Below, piece after piece: positions 1 to 5,954 of a stretch of 6,046 bases of DNA; positions within the stretch are counted from its first letter, which is position 1; the number at the start of each line of letters is the position of its first letter. The notes under the pieces are model-generated. The model saw only the letters and a list, made by a program, of their open reading frames with translations. It searched no databases and was not told where the DNA came from. Position numbers and translations under genes: made by a program. This DNA comes from CAYRGQ01 sp964444885 (GTDB lineage: Bacteria; Bacteroidota; Bacteroidia; Sphingobacteriales; Sphingobacteriaceae), in the NCBI GenBank assembly GCA_964444885.1, contig CAYUIZ010000156.1:1-6046 (forward strand). The letters run 5' to 3'.

Positions 1-39
1 TTTTGCCACTATCGCTTTTATTTTTTGTTTTTTGTTTTT

Positions 40-47
40 TAATTTTG
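40..47 (+). promoter_or_regulatory. possible Bacteroidota -7 element (TAnnTTTG)
   Basis: TAATTTTG fits the TAnnTTTG -7 consensus of Bacteroidota promoters exactly. It lies about 80 bases before the start codon of the NEW3 gene. TTTG tetramers occur upstream within a T-rich run (24-27, 31-34, 2-5), but none has the usual spacing of about 19-21 bases, so the -33 part is not convincing. In such T-rich sequence the match could be chance. Confidence 0.3.
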
Positions 48-60
48 TGCCACCTATTGC

Positions 61-74
61 GTGATACAAATCAC
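61..74. promoter_or_regulatory. Crp/Fnr-family-like operator palindrome
   Basis: GTGAT-ACAA-ATCAC is a perfect inverted repeat with 5-base arms and a 4-base spacer. It equals the core of the classical CRP site (TGTGA-N6-TCACA), with only the outermost left base differing (C instead of T). It is centred about 58 bases upstream of the ATG at 126, in the only intergenic space before the three-gene NEW3/ABC operon. That makes it a plausible binding site for a Crp/Fnr-type regulator. Whether it activates or represses depends on the transcription start, which I cannot fix: it would lie downstream of the element at 40-47, but upstream of any start near 110-120. Confidence 0.5.
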
Positions 75-125
75 ATCTGGTTCAGCTTATGTTTTATTAA
101 TGAATTATAACTATTTATTAATCTT

Positions 126-986
126 ATGTTCGCTCAATTTTATGACGCTCAGCCTCGTAAACGGGGGGCTGTTTATCTATTAACCGTTTTTATACTTTTT
201 TCTTTCCTCTTTTCAGCAGCAACCGTCTTAGCTCGGCAACCCGGCGGTGGTGGGTCGACCTTTACGACTCGGCTCATCAACGTGGAGGCAACGGCTAAAG
301 AAACCTTTCGCTACAGCACCTCCCTACACAATGGGGGTACCAATACGAGGCGCTATGAACTGGCAGCCGGCATTCCCGATGGTTGGAATGTAATCTTTCG
401 GGCTGATGGTAGCCAAATTGCGGGACTGGAGCTCGAATCCGGCGCTAGCCGGGACATTTCCGTCGAAATCACCGCTACGCCTACGGCTGCTCCTGGGAAG
501 TACGACATCCCCGTCACGGCCACGGCTTCAACCGATACGTTGAGATTGGACTTGGAAGCGGTGGTGAAAGGGAACCACGGTGTTGAAATCACAACTCCGA
601 CAGGTCGGTTAAGTGATCACATCACTGAGGGTAAAAGCAAGCGGATCGTGCTGACCATTCGCAACACGGGTACACTTCCCCTTGATGATCTGGAGATTGC
701 CGCCCAGTCGCCTTCGCAATGGACGGCAACTTTTGATCCAGTAGCTATACAGCGCTTGGAGCCCGGTCAGAGCCAAGAAGTGGCGGCTACCATTGGCGTG
801 CCAGACAAAACCATCGCTGGCGATTATGTTACCACCTTCACTGTCCGCAACAGTCACACCAATGCCAATACCACCTTCCGGATGACCGTGAAAACCTCGT
901 TACTTTCGGGTTGGGTCGGGATTGTGGTGATTTTGGCCGCGTTGGGGATGGTCTATTACCTCATTCGAAAATACGGAAGGAGATAA
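126..986 (+). CDS. NEW3-domain exported membrane-anchored protein (ABC accessory)
   Basis: This 286-residue protein has an N-terminal signal peptide: basic RKR at 11-13, a hydrophobic core at about 14-34, and probable cleavage after A36 (VLA|RQ). A Gly-rich linker follows, then two similar beta-sandwich segments at about 45-148 and 150-257. Both show the NEW3 pattern: a P..W element (PDGW 84-87; PSQW 196-199), a LE.G.S / LEPGQS turn, and a P...(A)G.Y element (GKY 124-126; AGDY 231-234). A single transmembrane helix (about 262-280) and a short basic tail RKYGRR end it. Predicted topology is therefore a large extracytoplasmic domain anchored at its C-terminus. The start gives a normal signal peptide, but no Shine-Dalgarno sequence is visible. 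The stop lies 8 bases before the ATPase start, so co-transcription is near certain. NEW3-type proteins often sit beside ABC-2 transporters; a role in substrate handling or assembly is inference. Confidence 0.85.
   Translation: MFAQFYDAQPRKRGAVYLLTVFILFSFLFSAATVLARQPGGGGSTFTTRLINVEATAKETFRYSTSLHNGGTNTRRYELAAGIPDGWNVIFRADGSQIAGLELESGASRDISVEITATPTAAPGKYDIPVTATASTDTLRLDLEAVVKGNHGVEITTPTGRLSDHITEGKSKRIVLTIRNTGTLPLDDLEIAAQSPSQWTATFDPVAIQRLEPGQSQEVAATIGVPDKTIAGDYVTTFTVRNSHTNANTTFRMTVKTSLLSGWVGIVVILAALGMVYYLIRKYGRR
977..982 (+). promoter_or_regulatory. Shine-Dalgarno sequence deciding the ATPase start
   Basis: AAGGAG lies 12 bases before the ATG at 995, inside the last codons of the NEW3 gene. It is the clearest ribosome binding site in the window. 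It favours 995 over the upstream in-frame ATG at 911, which lies within the NEW3 reading frame and would add 28 residues with no match to the ABC fold. Confidence 0.7.
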
Positions 987-994
987 ATGCCGTT

Positions 995-2011
995 ATGGAA
1001 GAAACCATCATTGAACTGGAAGGATTGACAAAATACTACGGTTCCGTGAAGGCCGTCGACAATCTTTCACTCAACATCAAGAAAGGGGAGATATTCGGAC
1101 TCCTAGGGCCGAACGGGGCAGGAAAAACGACCACTATTTTGATGATGCTTGGCCTCTCCGAGCCTGCATCGGGTACGGCGACGGTATGTGGCGTCAATGC
1201 AACGCATAACCCCATCGCCGTGAAGCGGAAGGTGGGATATATGCCCGATAGCCTGGGGTTTTATGACGACATGACCGCGTTGGAAAACCTACTTTACATC
1301 GGCCGACTCAGCGGTCTTCCGGAAAGGGAAGTCACTCGTAAGGCCGAAGAAACCCTGCGCGCTGTGGGTCTGGCGAATGAAATGCACAAGAAAGCAGGGG
1401 CTTACTCCCGCGGCATGAAGCAGCGCTTGGGACTCGCTGACGTGTTGGTGCGCGAACCGGAGGTTATCATTTTGGACGAACCCACATTGGGCATCGACCC
1501 AAGCGGTATCCGTGAGTTTCTGGCGCTGATCCGCCAACTGAGTCGCGAACAAGGATTGACCGTACTGCTGTCATCCCACCATTTGCACCAAGTGCAACAA
1601 GTGTGCGACCGCGTAGGAATTTTCGTCGACGGCAAGCTGCTGGTCGAAGGCAATATCGAGACGCTCGCGCGCAACCTCTTTGAGGAGGAAACGTATGAAG
1701 TGTCTGTTCGCCTTAAAAACCCCCTGCCGGAGTCGTGGGAACACGAACAAGCACTACGGGTGTTGCCCGGTGTGAGCGCGATCCGTATCCTTGACAAGAC
1801 CATCGAGCTGTCTTGCAATGAGCAGGTAACGCCAGAAATCGTCCGGTTTCTTGTTCGCAACGGACTGGACGTGATGGGTGTACAGCAGAAAGAGTTTGGC
1901 CTCGACGAAATTTACCAACGTTATTTTGAAAAACCCCCTATATCAACAGTTTCCGATGAAAAGCCTACCCATTTACGTAAAAGATCTATTTTCAAAAGAA
2001 GTAAGCAGTAG
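995..2011 (+). CDS. ABC transporter ATP-binding protein (ABC-2 type, NosF/NatA-like)
   Basis: This 338-residue cytoplasmic ATPase powers the transporter whose permease follows. Visible motifs are Walker A GPNGAGKTT (38-46), signature YSRGMKQR (137-144, SRGMK in place of LSGGQ), Walker B VIILDEP (157-163) with catalytic E162, D-loop GIDP (166-169) and H-loop SSHH (H195). At the Q-loop position the sequence is GYMPD (81-85), with no glutamine; a YLPE-like sequence is common in this ABC-2 branch. Residues from about 230 form the C-terminal extension of this branch, ending with the usual EIYQRYFEK. A further basic tail of roughly 25 residues overlaps the permease gene and exceeds the usual family end. 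Start 995 is chosen for its Shine-Dalgarno sequence and because the family normally begins shortly before the EGLTKYYG-like strand. The substrate is unknown; NosF itself is not implied, since no nos genes are visible. Confidence 0.93.
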   Translation: MEETIIELEGLTKYYGSVKAVDNLSLNIKKGEIFGLLGPNGAGKTTTILMMLGLSEPASGTATVCGVNATHNPIAVKRKVGYMPDSLGFYDDMTALENLLYIGRLSGLPEREVTRKAEETLRAVGLANEMHKKAGAYSRGMKQRLGLADVLVREPEVIILDEPTLGIDPSGIREFLALIRQLSREQGLTVLLSSHHLHQVQQVCDRVGIFVDGKLLVEGNIETLARNLFEEETYEVSVRLKNPLPESWEHEQALRVLPGVSAIRILDKTIELSCNEQVTPEIVRFLVRNGLDVMGVQQKEFGLDEIYQRYFEKPPISTVSDEKPTHLRKRSIFKRSKQ

Positions 2012-2981
2012 CCATTCGAGGAAAACAGAACTGCCAGCCCCATTTTGGGTAATCGTCCGCAAAGAAGTAGGCGATCATGTCCGTAGCTGGCGCTTTGTCG
2101 TCATGCTGGCATTGATTGTCCTGACGTTCTTCGGGACGATGTACATTTCGCTGGCTAACATCAAACAAGCCGTGGGTAATCTGCAAGATCCAGACCGTAC
2201 GTTCGTATATCTCAAGTTGCTAACTATTTCGGACGGCACATTGCCCACCTTCCATACCTTTATCAGCTTTTTGGGACCCCTGCTAGGTATTGCCTTGGGT
2301 TTCGATGCGATTAATTCCGAGCAAAACAATGGCACGTTGATCCGCTTGATGGCACAACCCATCTACCGCGACAATTTGCTTCTTGCCAAATTTAGTGCAG
2401 CACTGATTGTTGTCAGCGTGTTGTTTCTTAGCCTTGCCTTGCTCATGATAGGAGGAGGGCTGCTGCTCACAGGTGTCCCGGCGGAGGCGTCCGAAATAGC
2501 CCGTATCTTAGCCTTTGTGGTGCTCAGCATTGTGTATGTCGGCTTTTGGCTGAGTTTGTCAATCTGTTTTTCGGTTCGCTTCCGCAACGCCGCGACCTCA
2601 GCATTGACTACCATCGGAATTTGGCTGTTTTTCACTGTTTTCTACCAGATTGTGGTGAATCTGATTGTCAATGCGATGCTCCCTAAATCGGGTTATATCG
2701 CGCCGGAACAACTGCTTTCCTACAATAACCTTTTGTTGTCGTTGATGAGGCTTGCGCCCAGTCAGTTATATACGGATGCTGCCACGACACTGCTTATGCC
2801 GTCAATACGGAGCTTGGGCCCGCTAAGCATGGAGCAGATGGCTGGGGCAATACCGTCGCCGCTTCCGCTGAAGGAAAGCCTGATGATTGTATGGCCACAG
2901 GTTACCGGGCTCCTGGCCGCTACTACCGTGTGTTTTGCTTTGGCGTACTACCTGTTTATGCGCAAGGAAATCCGGAGCTGA
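1956..2981 (+). CDS. ABC-2 type transporter permease (NosY-like)
   Basis: From the ATG at 1956 this is a 341-residue inner-membrane protein, the membrane partner of the preceding ATPase. A cytoplasmic N-terminus leads to hydrophobic segments at about 46-66, 99-119, 147-171, 183-207, 212-238 and 311-332, giving six predicted helices. After the second comes NSEQNNGTLIRLMAQPIYRD (120-139), matching the ABC-2 pattern E...GTL..L...P..R followed by LLAKF. A long extracytoplasmic loop separates helices five and six. The frame is open back to an ATG at 1878, but 1956 gives the more usual distance to helix one. Neither has a Shine-Dalgarno sequence, so reinitiation or translational coupling from the ATPase gene, which it overlaps by 56 bases, is likely. 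It probably works as a homodimer with two ATPases and the NEW3 protein. Transported substrate unknown. Confidence 0.88.
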   Translation: MKSLPIYVKDLFSKEVSSSHSRKTELPAPFWVIVRKEVGDHVRSWRFVVMLALIVLTFFGTMYISLANIKQAVGNLQDPDRTFVYLKLLTISDGTLPTFHTFISFLGPLLGIALGFDAINSEQNNGTLIRLMAQPIYRDNLLLAKFSAALIVVSVLFLSLALLMIGGGLLLTGVPAEASEIARILAFVVLSIVYVGFWLSLSICFSVRFRNAATSALTTIGIWLFFTVFYQIVVNLIVNAMLPKSGYIAPEQLLSYNNLLLSLMRLAPSQLYTDAATTLLMPSIRSLGPLSMEQMAGAIPSPLPLKESLMIVWPQVTGLLAATTVCFALAYYLFMRKEIRS

Positions 2982-3024
2982 GCACCGGACACCAGCCGGC
3001 GGGCAGGAAAGCGCGTTTCAGGAT

Positions 3025-4143
3025 CTACCCGTAATTTACCTGCTGTTTTTCACCCGTCCGGCATGCTTCGTAGATCGCGTCCACCAGTACCATATCTTTC
3101 ACGGCGTCAGCGCCATCGACACGCAGAATAGGTTGCTTGCCGTCCAGAATGATGGCCGCCATTTCGTCCATCTGGACGGTTTGGTGCGTGGTGTGGGGCT
3201 TCTCGAGGGGGCCGTGGTTTGTCCGCCCACGAATGGGGCCGTAGCCTGTCGCGGGCCAGAGCTCGGCAAAGCCTTTTTCGCCGGTTAAAAAGAAACGGTC
3301 GAGGTGGTTCATGTTGTAGGTCGACAGGCAGGATGCCGTGGCGCCACTTGGGAAACCAAACTGGAACGTGATGGTTTCGTCAACCCCTTCACCGAATTTG
3401 ACCGGGTCGGTTTTCGTTTCTTGGGCCGTCACCCATATCGGGTCTTCGCCGACCATATAGCGCGCGCCATTGATGGAATACACGCCGATATCCATCATGG
3501 CTCCGCCGCCTGCCAAGTCCTTATCCAGGCGCCATTGGTTGGGGTCGCCGATACGGAAACCGCTCAGTCCCTGGAAAAACATCACTTTGCCCAGCTCTCC
3601 TTCATTCCGCATCCTGACGATCTCCAACGTGTTTGCCTCGAAGCGCATGCGGTAGCCCACCAGCAGGTGTACGCCCGCTTGATGGCACGCTTCGACCATT
3701 TCCCGTGCTTCCCGCGCATTGAGGGAGACGGGTTTTTCGCAGATAACGTGTTTGCCCGCTGCCGCCACCCGCAGGGCTTGGCTGTGGTGGAGGGCGTTGG
3801 GCGTGATAATGTACACCGCGTCGATATCCGGATTGTCCTTGATGGCGTCAAAAGTTTCGTAGTTGTAGCAGTTTTTTTGGGGCACATTGTACTTGGCTGA
3901 CCATTCGTCCAGCTTCGCTGGCGTGCCACTGATCAAACCGGTAATCTTGGCGCGTTGGCAGGTTTGCATGGCCTCGGCCACGCGTTGTGCATAGCCGCCA
4001 AGGCCCATCAGGGCTACGCGCAGGGTCTTGCCTTGCCGGTGGGCGGATAGCGGCGCGGCTTGGCCGATTAAGGGCGATGCTAGTGGAAGCAGTACCGCAG
4101 AAGCGGTTAGTTTTTGGATGAAATCCCGACGTGAATGTTTCAT
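3025..4143 (-). CDS. Gfo/Idh/MocA family oxidoreductase with Tat signal
   Basis: This 372-residue protein is a probable NAD(P)-dependent sugar or polyol dehydrogenase. The N-terminus has a twin-arginine motif SRRDFIQKL (4-12), a hydrophobic stretch, and likely cleavage near GQA|AP (about 29-30), so it is exported folded with its cofactor, as in Zymomonas glucose-fructose oxidoreductase. The Rossmann fold begins RVALMGLGGYA (42-52). ITPNALHH (113-120) and the catalytic EKP (136-138, K137) follow. The C-terminal domain has GGGAMMDIGVYSINGARYMVGE (212-233), in which D218 and Y222 match the conserved D..xY active-site pair. Length is typical for the exported subfamily. No Shine-Dalgarno sequence precedes the ATG. 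Upstream lies a promoter-like region with a LacI-type palindrome. The gene converges on the permease gene with a 43-base gap that holds no clear terminator. Exact substrate cannot be told; a GH109-like NAD-dependent glycosidase is less likely but not excluded. Confidence 0.9.
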   Translation of the reverse strand: MKHSRRDFIQKLTASAVLLPLASPLIGQAAPLSAHRQGKTLRVALMGLGGYAQRVAEAMQTCQRAKITGLISGTPAKLDEWSAKYNVPQKNCYNYETFDAIKDNPDIDAVYIITPNALHHSQALRVAAAGKHVICEKPVSLNAREAREMVEACHQAGVHLLVGYRMRFEANTLEIVRMRNEGELGKVMFFQGLSGFRIGDPNQWRLDKDLAGGGAMMDIGVYSINGARYMVGEDPIWVTAQETKTDPVKFGEGVDETITFQFGFPSGATASCLSTYNMNHLDRFFLTGEKGFAELWPATGYGPIRGRTNHGPLEKPHTTHQTVQMDEMAAIILDGKQPILRVDGADAVKDMVLVDAIYEACRTGEKQQVNYG

Positions 4144-4168
4144 GTTTTTGGTTTATAGCTTGCGTAAG

Positions 4169-4201
4169 TAAATGTAATCAACGTTAACGTTAACAAACAA
4201 A
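4169..4201 (-). promoter_or_regulatory. promoter of the Gfo/Idh/MocA gene
   Basis: Read on the - strand, two overlapping TTTG tetramers (complement of 4194-4201) are followed by TACATTTA (complement of 4169-4176), which matches TAnnTTTG at seven of eight positions. The spacing is 17 or 21 bases depending on the TTTG used, which brackets the usual value. Transcription would begin near 4162, leaving a leader of about 20 bases before the ATG at 4143. This is a pattern match only. Confidence 0.5.
4180..4194. promoter_or_regulatory. LacI-type operator-like overlapping palindromes
   Basis: AACGTTAACGTTAAC contains two overlapping perfect 12-base palindromes: AACGTTAACGTT (4180-4191) and GTTAACGTTAAC (4183-4194). 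The second is centred on CG, as operators of LacI-family repressors typically are. The site lies between the putative -33 and -7 elements of the oxidoreductase promoter, the position where a bound repressor blocks polymerase. No regulator gene is inside the window, so the assignment to LacI is inference. Confidence 0.5.
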
Positions 4202-4203
4202 GT

Positions 4204-4227
4204 GCCTTTCCTGTTTTCTGAAAAGGC
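4204..4227 (-). terminator. weak terminator-like hairpin after the GDPD gene
   Basis: GCCTTT (4204-4209) and AAAGGC (4222-4227) form a 6-bp stem with a 12-base loop. On the - strand the stem is followed by ACTTTGTTTG, a broken T-rich stretch. It lies about 30 bases beyond the GDPD stop codon and could end that transcript. The stem is short and the loop long, so the call is tentative. Confidence 0.3.
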
Positions 4228-4256
4228 CATTTGTGGCATAGCGCGGACGCATCAGG

Positions 4257-5150
4257 CTACTGATCTTCGTCCAATGCACGCGCTACTTCGATCGGAAAAT
4301 CAGACTCCAAAATCGTCGCCCCGTCTGCCATAATCGCCCGGTAGGCCTGCGCGCGCTCGGCCGGTGTGGGGAGCTTGTCGTAGCTGGACGCCGCCGATAT
4401 CATGCACATCACGCCCTCGGCGTGCAGCAAACGGTACAGGGCTTGGTTTTCTGATTTAACTTCAGGGCCGATGTACGCGATCATCCGGTTAAACGGGATG
4501 CCCGCGTCGCGGTAGGCTTCAAATTGTTCTACCGAACGGATATGTGCGGAGAGCATCTGCCCAGGATGTTTGTCCAGGTAAAACCGGGCTTGTTCGGGTG
4601 AATGTACGGTCACCATCACCCAAGCATAGGCATTGTGCTCCCTAATCAGCGCAGCCGTAGTCGCTAGCGGTACGTCCTTGCGATCGAGGTTGAGTACGGT
4701 TTTTCCTTTGGCCCAGTTGATGGTTTCGGATAGGGTCGGAATGCGGTGTTCCGTGACGTTCCCGTCGCGGTCTTTGAGTCGCAGCGCCTGCAGTTCCGCC
4801 CACGTATAGTCGGATACCTTGCCCATGCCGTTCGTGGTTCGGTCGAGTGTTGCATCGTGCATCAGGATGACGACGCTGTCTTTGGTTAGCCTGGGGTCGA
4901 TTTCGAAGAAAGCTGGCGTATTTTCCAACACCGCTTGCAGGGAAGCGATGGAATTTTCAGGCAGTCCCAGTTCGATGGTGCCGCGGTGCCCACTGATGAT
5001 GGCGCGGTTCGGCGCATACTCGAAAAAGCGGTGCAAGGCCTGTACGGATGCCGGGTTGAGAACATGCAGAGGCCGCGCCGGCGCACAGGCCGCGATCGTG
5101 CCTGCGAGCAAGCAAAAAAAGTAAAGAGGTTTCAGATTCAAGGTGTTCAC
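4257..5150 (-). CDS. glycerophosphodiester phosphodiesterase family lipoprotein
   Basis: A GDPD-family TIM-barrel phosphodiesterase, probably cleaving glycerophosphodiesters to glycerol 3-phosphate and an alcohol outside the cytoplasm. From the GTG at 5150 it has 297 residues. The lipoprotein signal ends in the lipobox GTIAAC, with C22 as the lipidated residue. Family motifs follow: HRG (55-57), LPENS with E65, FEIDPRLTKD (E83, D85 as metal ligands), MHDATLDRTTNG (general acid H98) and RIPTLSE (136-142). The later strand that usually reads (I)E(I)K is LNLDRKD (153-159), with aspartate in place of glutamate. No in-frame ATG exists before the signal peptide. Candidates are TTG 5180 (10 residues longer), GTG 5150 and TTG 5141; I prefer GTG because it gives a compact signal peptide, but the start is uncertain. 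It lies 113 bases upstream of the oxidoreductase gene on the same strand; a functional link is not evident. Confidence 0.88.
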   Translation of the reverse strand: MNTLNLKPLYFFCLLAGTIAACAPARPLHVLNPASVQALHRFFEYAPNRAIISGHRGTIELGLPENSIASLQAVLENTPAFFEIDPRLTKDSVVILMHDATLDRTTNGMGKVSDYTWAELQALRLKDRDGNVTEHRIPTLSETINWAKGKTVLNLDRKDVPLATTAALIREHNAYAWVMVTVHSPEQARFYLDKHPGQMLSAHIRSVEQFEAYRDAGIPFNRMIAYIGPEVKSENQALYRLLHAEGVMCMISAASSYDKLPTPAERAQAYRAIMADGATILESDFPIEVARALDEDQ

Positions 5151-5228
5151 GTTTCGTATATTGATTTCTTCGATGGTCAAACTCGATGTATTCGTTGCCA
5201 GCCTATCGGCAGTGGTCTGGCTATGTTA

Positions 5229-5666
5229 TCAATGCGCATTACTAAGTCCATATAGCTTAAGGAAATCATCATATTCCTGCCGAAATGTTTTTTTAGCATG
5301 GTGTTGTTTTTGGTTTTTGATGTATTGATATACCTTTTCAACAACCGATTCTGAAACCGAAAATGCTGCATATCCCGTTTGCCAAGCAAATTTCTCGGCA
5401 ATGAGATTATGCTGATTGACAAAATGCGAACAGCTTCCTTTTATTTGCTTGACAACATCCGCAATGGATTTTTTGGGGCTTAATAAAAATAAACAATGAA
5501 TATGGTCGGGCATACCGTTTATGATTCTAACCGGACAACCTTGCTCACGCAATTGCGCTGAAATAAATTGATGGATTTTATGCTCAACATTCGAATGAAT
5601 TAATGGCATCCGTTTTTTCGTTGACCAGATGGCGTGTATCCATATTTTATTGAATGAATGTGGCAT
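5229..5666 (-). CDS. IS200-like / RAYT-like Y1 transposase (HUH)
   Basis: This 145-residue protein spans a Y1 transposase domain (Pfam Y1_Tnp type), a single-strand DNA nuclease/strand-transferase. From the ATG at 5666 it opens MPHSFNKIWIHAIWSTKKR, the usual family beginning. The HUH motif is DHIHCLF (54-60; H55, H57), FAWQTGYAAFSVSES (93-107) is a family block, and the catalytic tyrosine is probably Y115 in VYQYIKNQKQHH (112-123). The frame is open to ATGs at 5687 and 5702, but these add residues unlike the family, and 5702 lies inside the neighbouring inverted-repeat element. The protein stops soon after FLKLYGL, where many relatives continue with a YDERYLW-like end, so it may be slightly shortened. 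No tnpB is present. Palindromic REP-like repeats lie on its 5' side, which fits a REP-associated transposase; true IS200 ends are not evident. Base composition is clearly more AT-rich than the genes to the left. Confidence 0.88.
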   Translation of the reverse strand: MPHSFNKIWIHAIWSTKKRMPLIHSNVEHKIHQFISAQLREQGCPVRIINGMPDHIHCLFLLSPKKSIADVVKQIKGSCSHFVNQHNLIAEKFAWQTGYAAFSVSESVVEKVYQYIKNQKQHHAKKTFRQEYDDFLKLYGLSNAH

Positions 5667-5689
5667 AATATTCGGTTTGTCTCTCATAG

Positions 5690-5724
5690 GAGGCTGTCTC
5701 ATAAATAGAAACAGCCTCTTTTTT
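5690..5724 (+). terminator. hairpin plus T-run at the element's left end
   Basis: GAGGCTGTCTC (5690-5700) pairs with GAAACAGCCTC (5708-5718) as an 11-bp stem with one mismatch and a 7-base loop, followed directly by six T (5719-5724). This is a good intrinsic-terminator shape for rightward transcription. No + strand gene precedes it here, so it is probably a leftover of the element, where it would block read-through from outside. Confidence 0.5.
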
Positions 5725-5847
5725 ATTTTGAAATTATCAACAAACGATTCAAATTAGCGGATTCTATTGAATATTCAGCAATATAGAAGCGTTATTTTAG
5801 AAAACTGTCAATCAAAAATCGTCCAAAATGACTTTTGAGACAGCCTC
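5690..5847. mobile_element. MITE-like element or IS remnant, 12-bp inverted ends
   Basis: The left end GAGGCTGTCTCA (5690-5701) and right end TGAGACAGCCTC (5836-5847) are perfect 12-base inverted repeats enclosing a 158-base AT-rich segment with no plausible gene. Such ends resemble terminal repeats of DDE-type insertion sequences common in Bacteroidota; I do not assign a family. Flanking bases show no convincing target duplication. The left end also carries a second, inverted copy of most of the repeat (5708-5718). It may be a non-autonomous element or a collapsed IS. It abuts the 5' side of the transposase gene, whose Y1 enzyme does not use such ends. Confidence 0.55.
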
Positions 5848-5870
5848 TTATATGTGTGCATTCTCGTTGG

Positions 5871-5890
5871 CCCACGGTTTAAACCGTGGG
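5871..5890. repeat. perfect 20-bp palindrome (REP-like)
   Basis: CCCACGGTTTAAACCGTGGG is a perfect palindrome that could extrude as a hairpin or cruciform. Its left arm, CCCACGGTTTA, recurs three times in tandem at 5993-6046. It lies about 200 bases upstream of the Y1 transposase gene and outside the 158-base inverted-repeat element. Palindromes beside a single-domain Y1 transposase are the hallmark of REP/RAYT pairs, but mobilisation is inference. Confidence 0.7.
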
Positions 5891-5954
5891 TTATGTATGT
5901 TATCCATTCTCAAAATTACGCATTTCATTGATTTTCATTCGTGCGCAAATCACG

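Noticed and set aside
911..994. Upstream in-frame ATG extending the ATPase by 28 residues
   Set aside because: It lies inside the NEW3 gene, gives residues unlike the ABC fold, and lacks the clear AAGGAG that precedes the ATG at 995.
1402..1860. Open frame of 152 codons on the - strand inside the ATPase gene
   Set aside because: The + strand carries Walker B, D-loop and H-loop here; the antisense product has no features of a real protein.
1878..1955. Upstream ATG extending the permease by 26 residues
   Set aside because: It would make a 134-base overlap with the ATPase and adds residues that read as an out-of-frame shadow of the ATPase end.
995..2981. Nitrous-oxide (nosFY) or sodium-export (natAB) operon naming
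   Set aside because: Similarity is at the level of the broad ABC-2 family; no nosZ, nosD or other diagnostic neighbour is present, so no gene symbols are given.
2982..3024. Terminator between the convergent permease and oxidoreductase genes
   Set aside because: Only a 4-bp CCGG/CCGG pairing is visible and there is no T-run on either strand.
3304..3900. Long open frame on the + strand opposite the oxidoreductase
   Set aside because: The - strand frame has full Gfo/Idh/MocA motifs; the + strand translation shows no recognisable domain and is a shadow, as is the one at 2887-3288.
5667..5702. N-terminal extension of the transposase to ATG 5687 or 5702
   Set aside because: The extra residues are not family-like and the 5702 start falls in the adjacent inverted-repeat element; the ATG at 5666 gives the usual family beginning.
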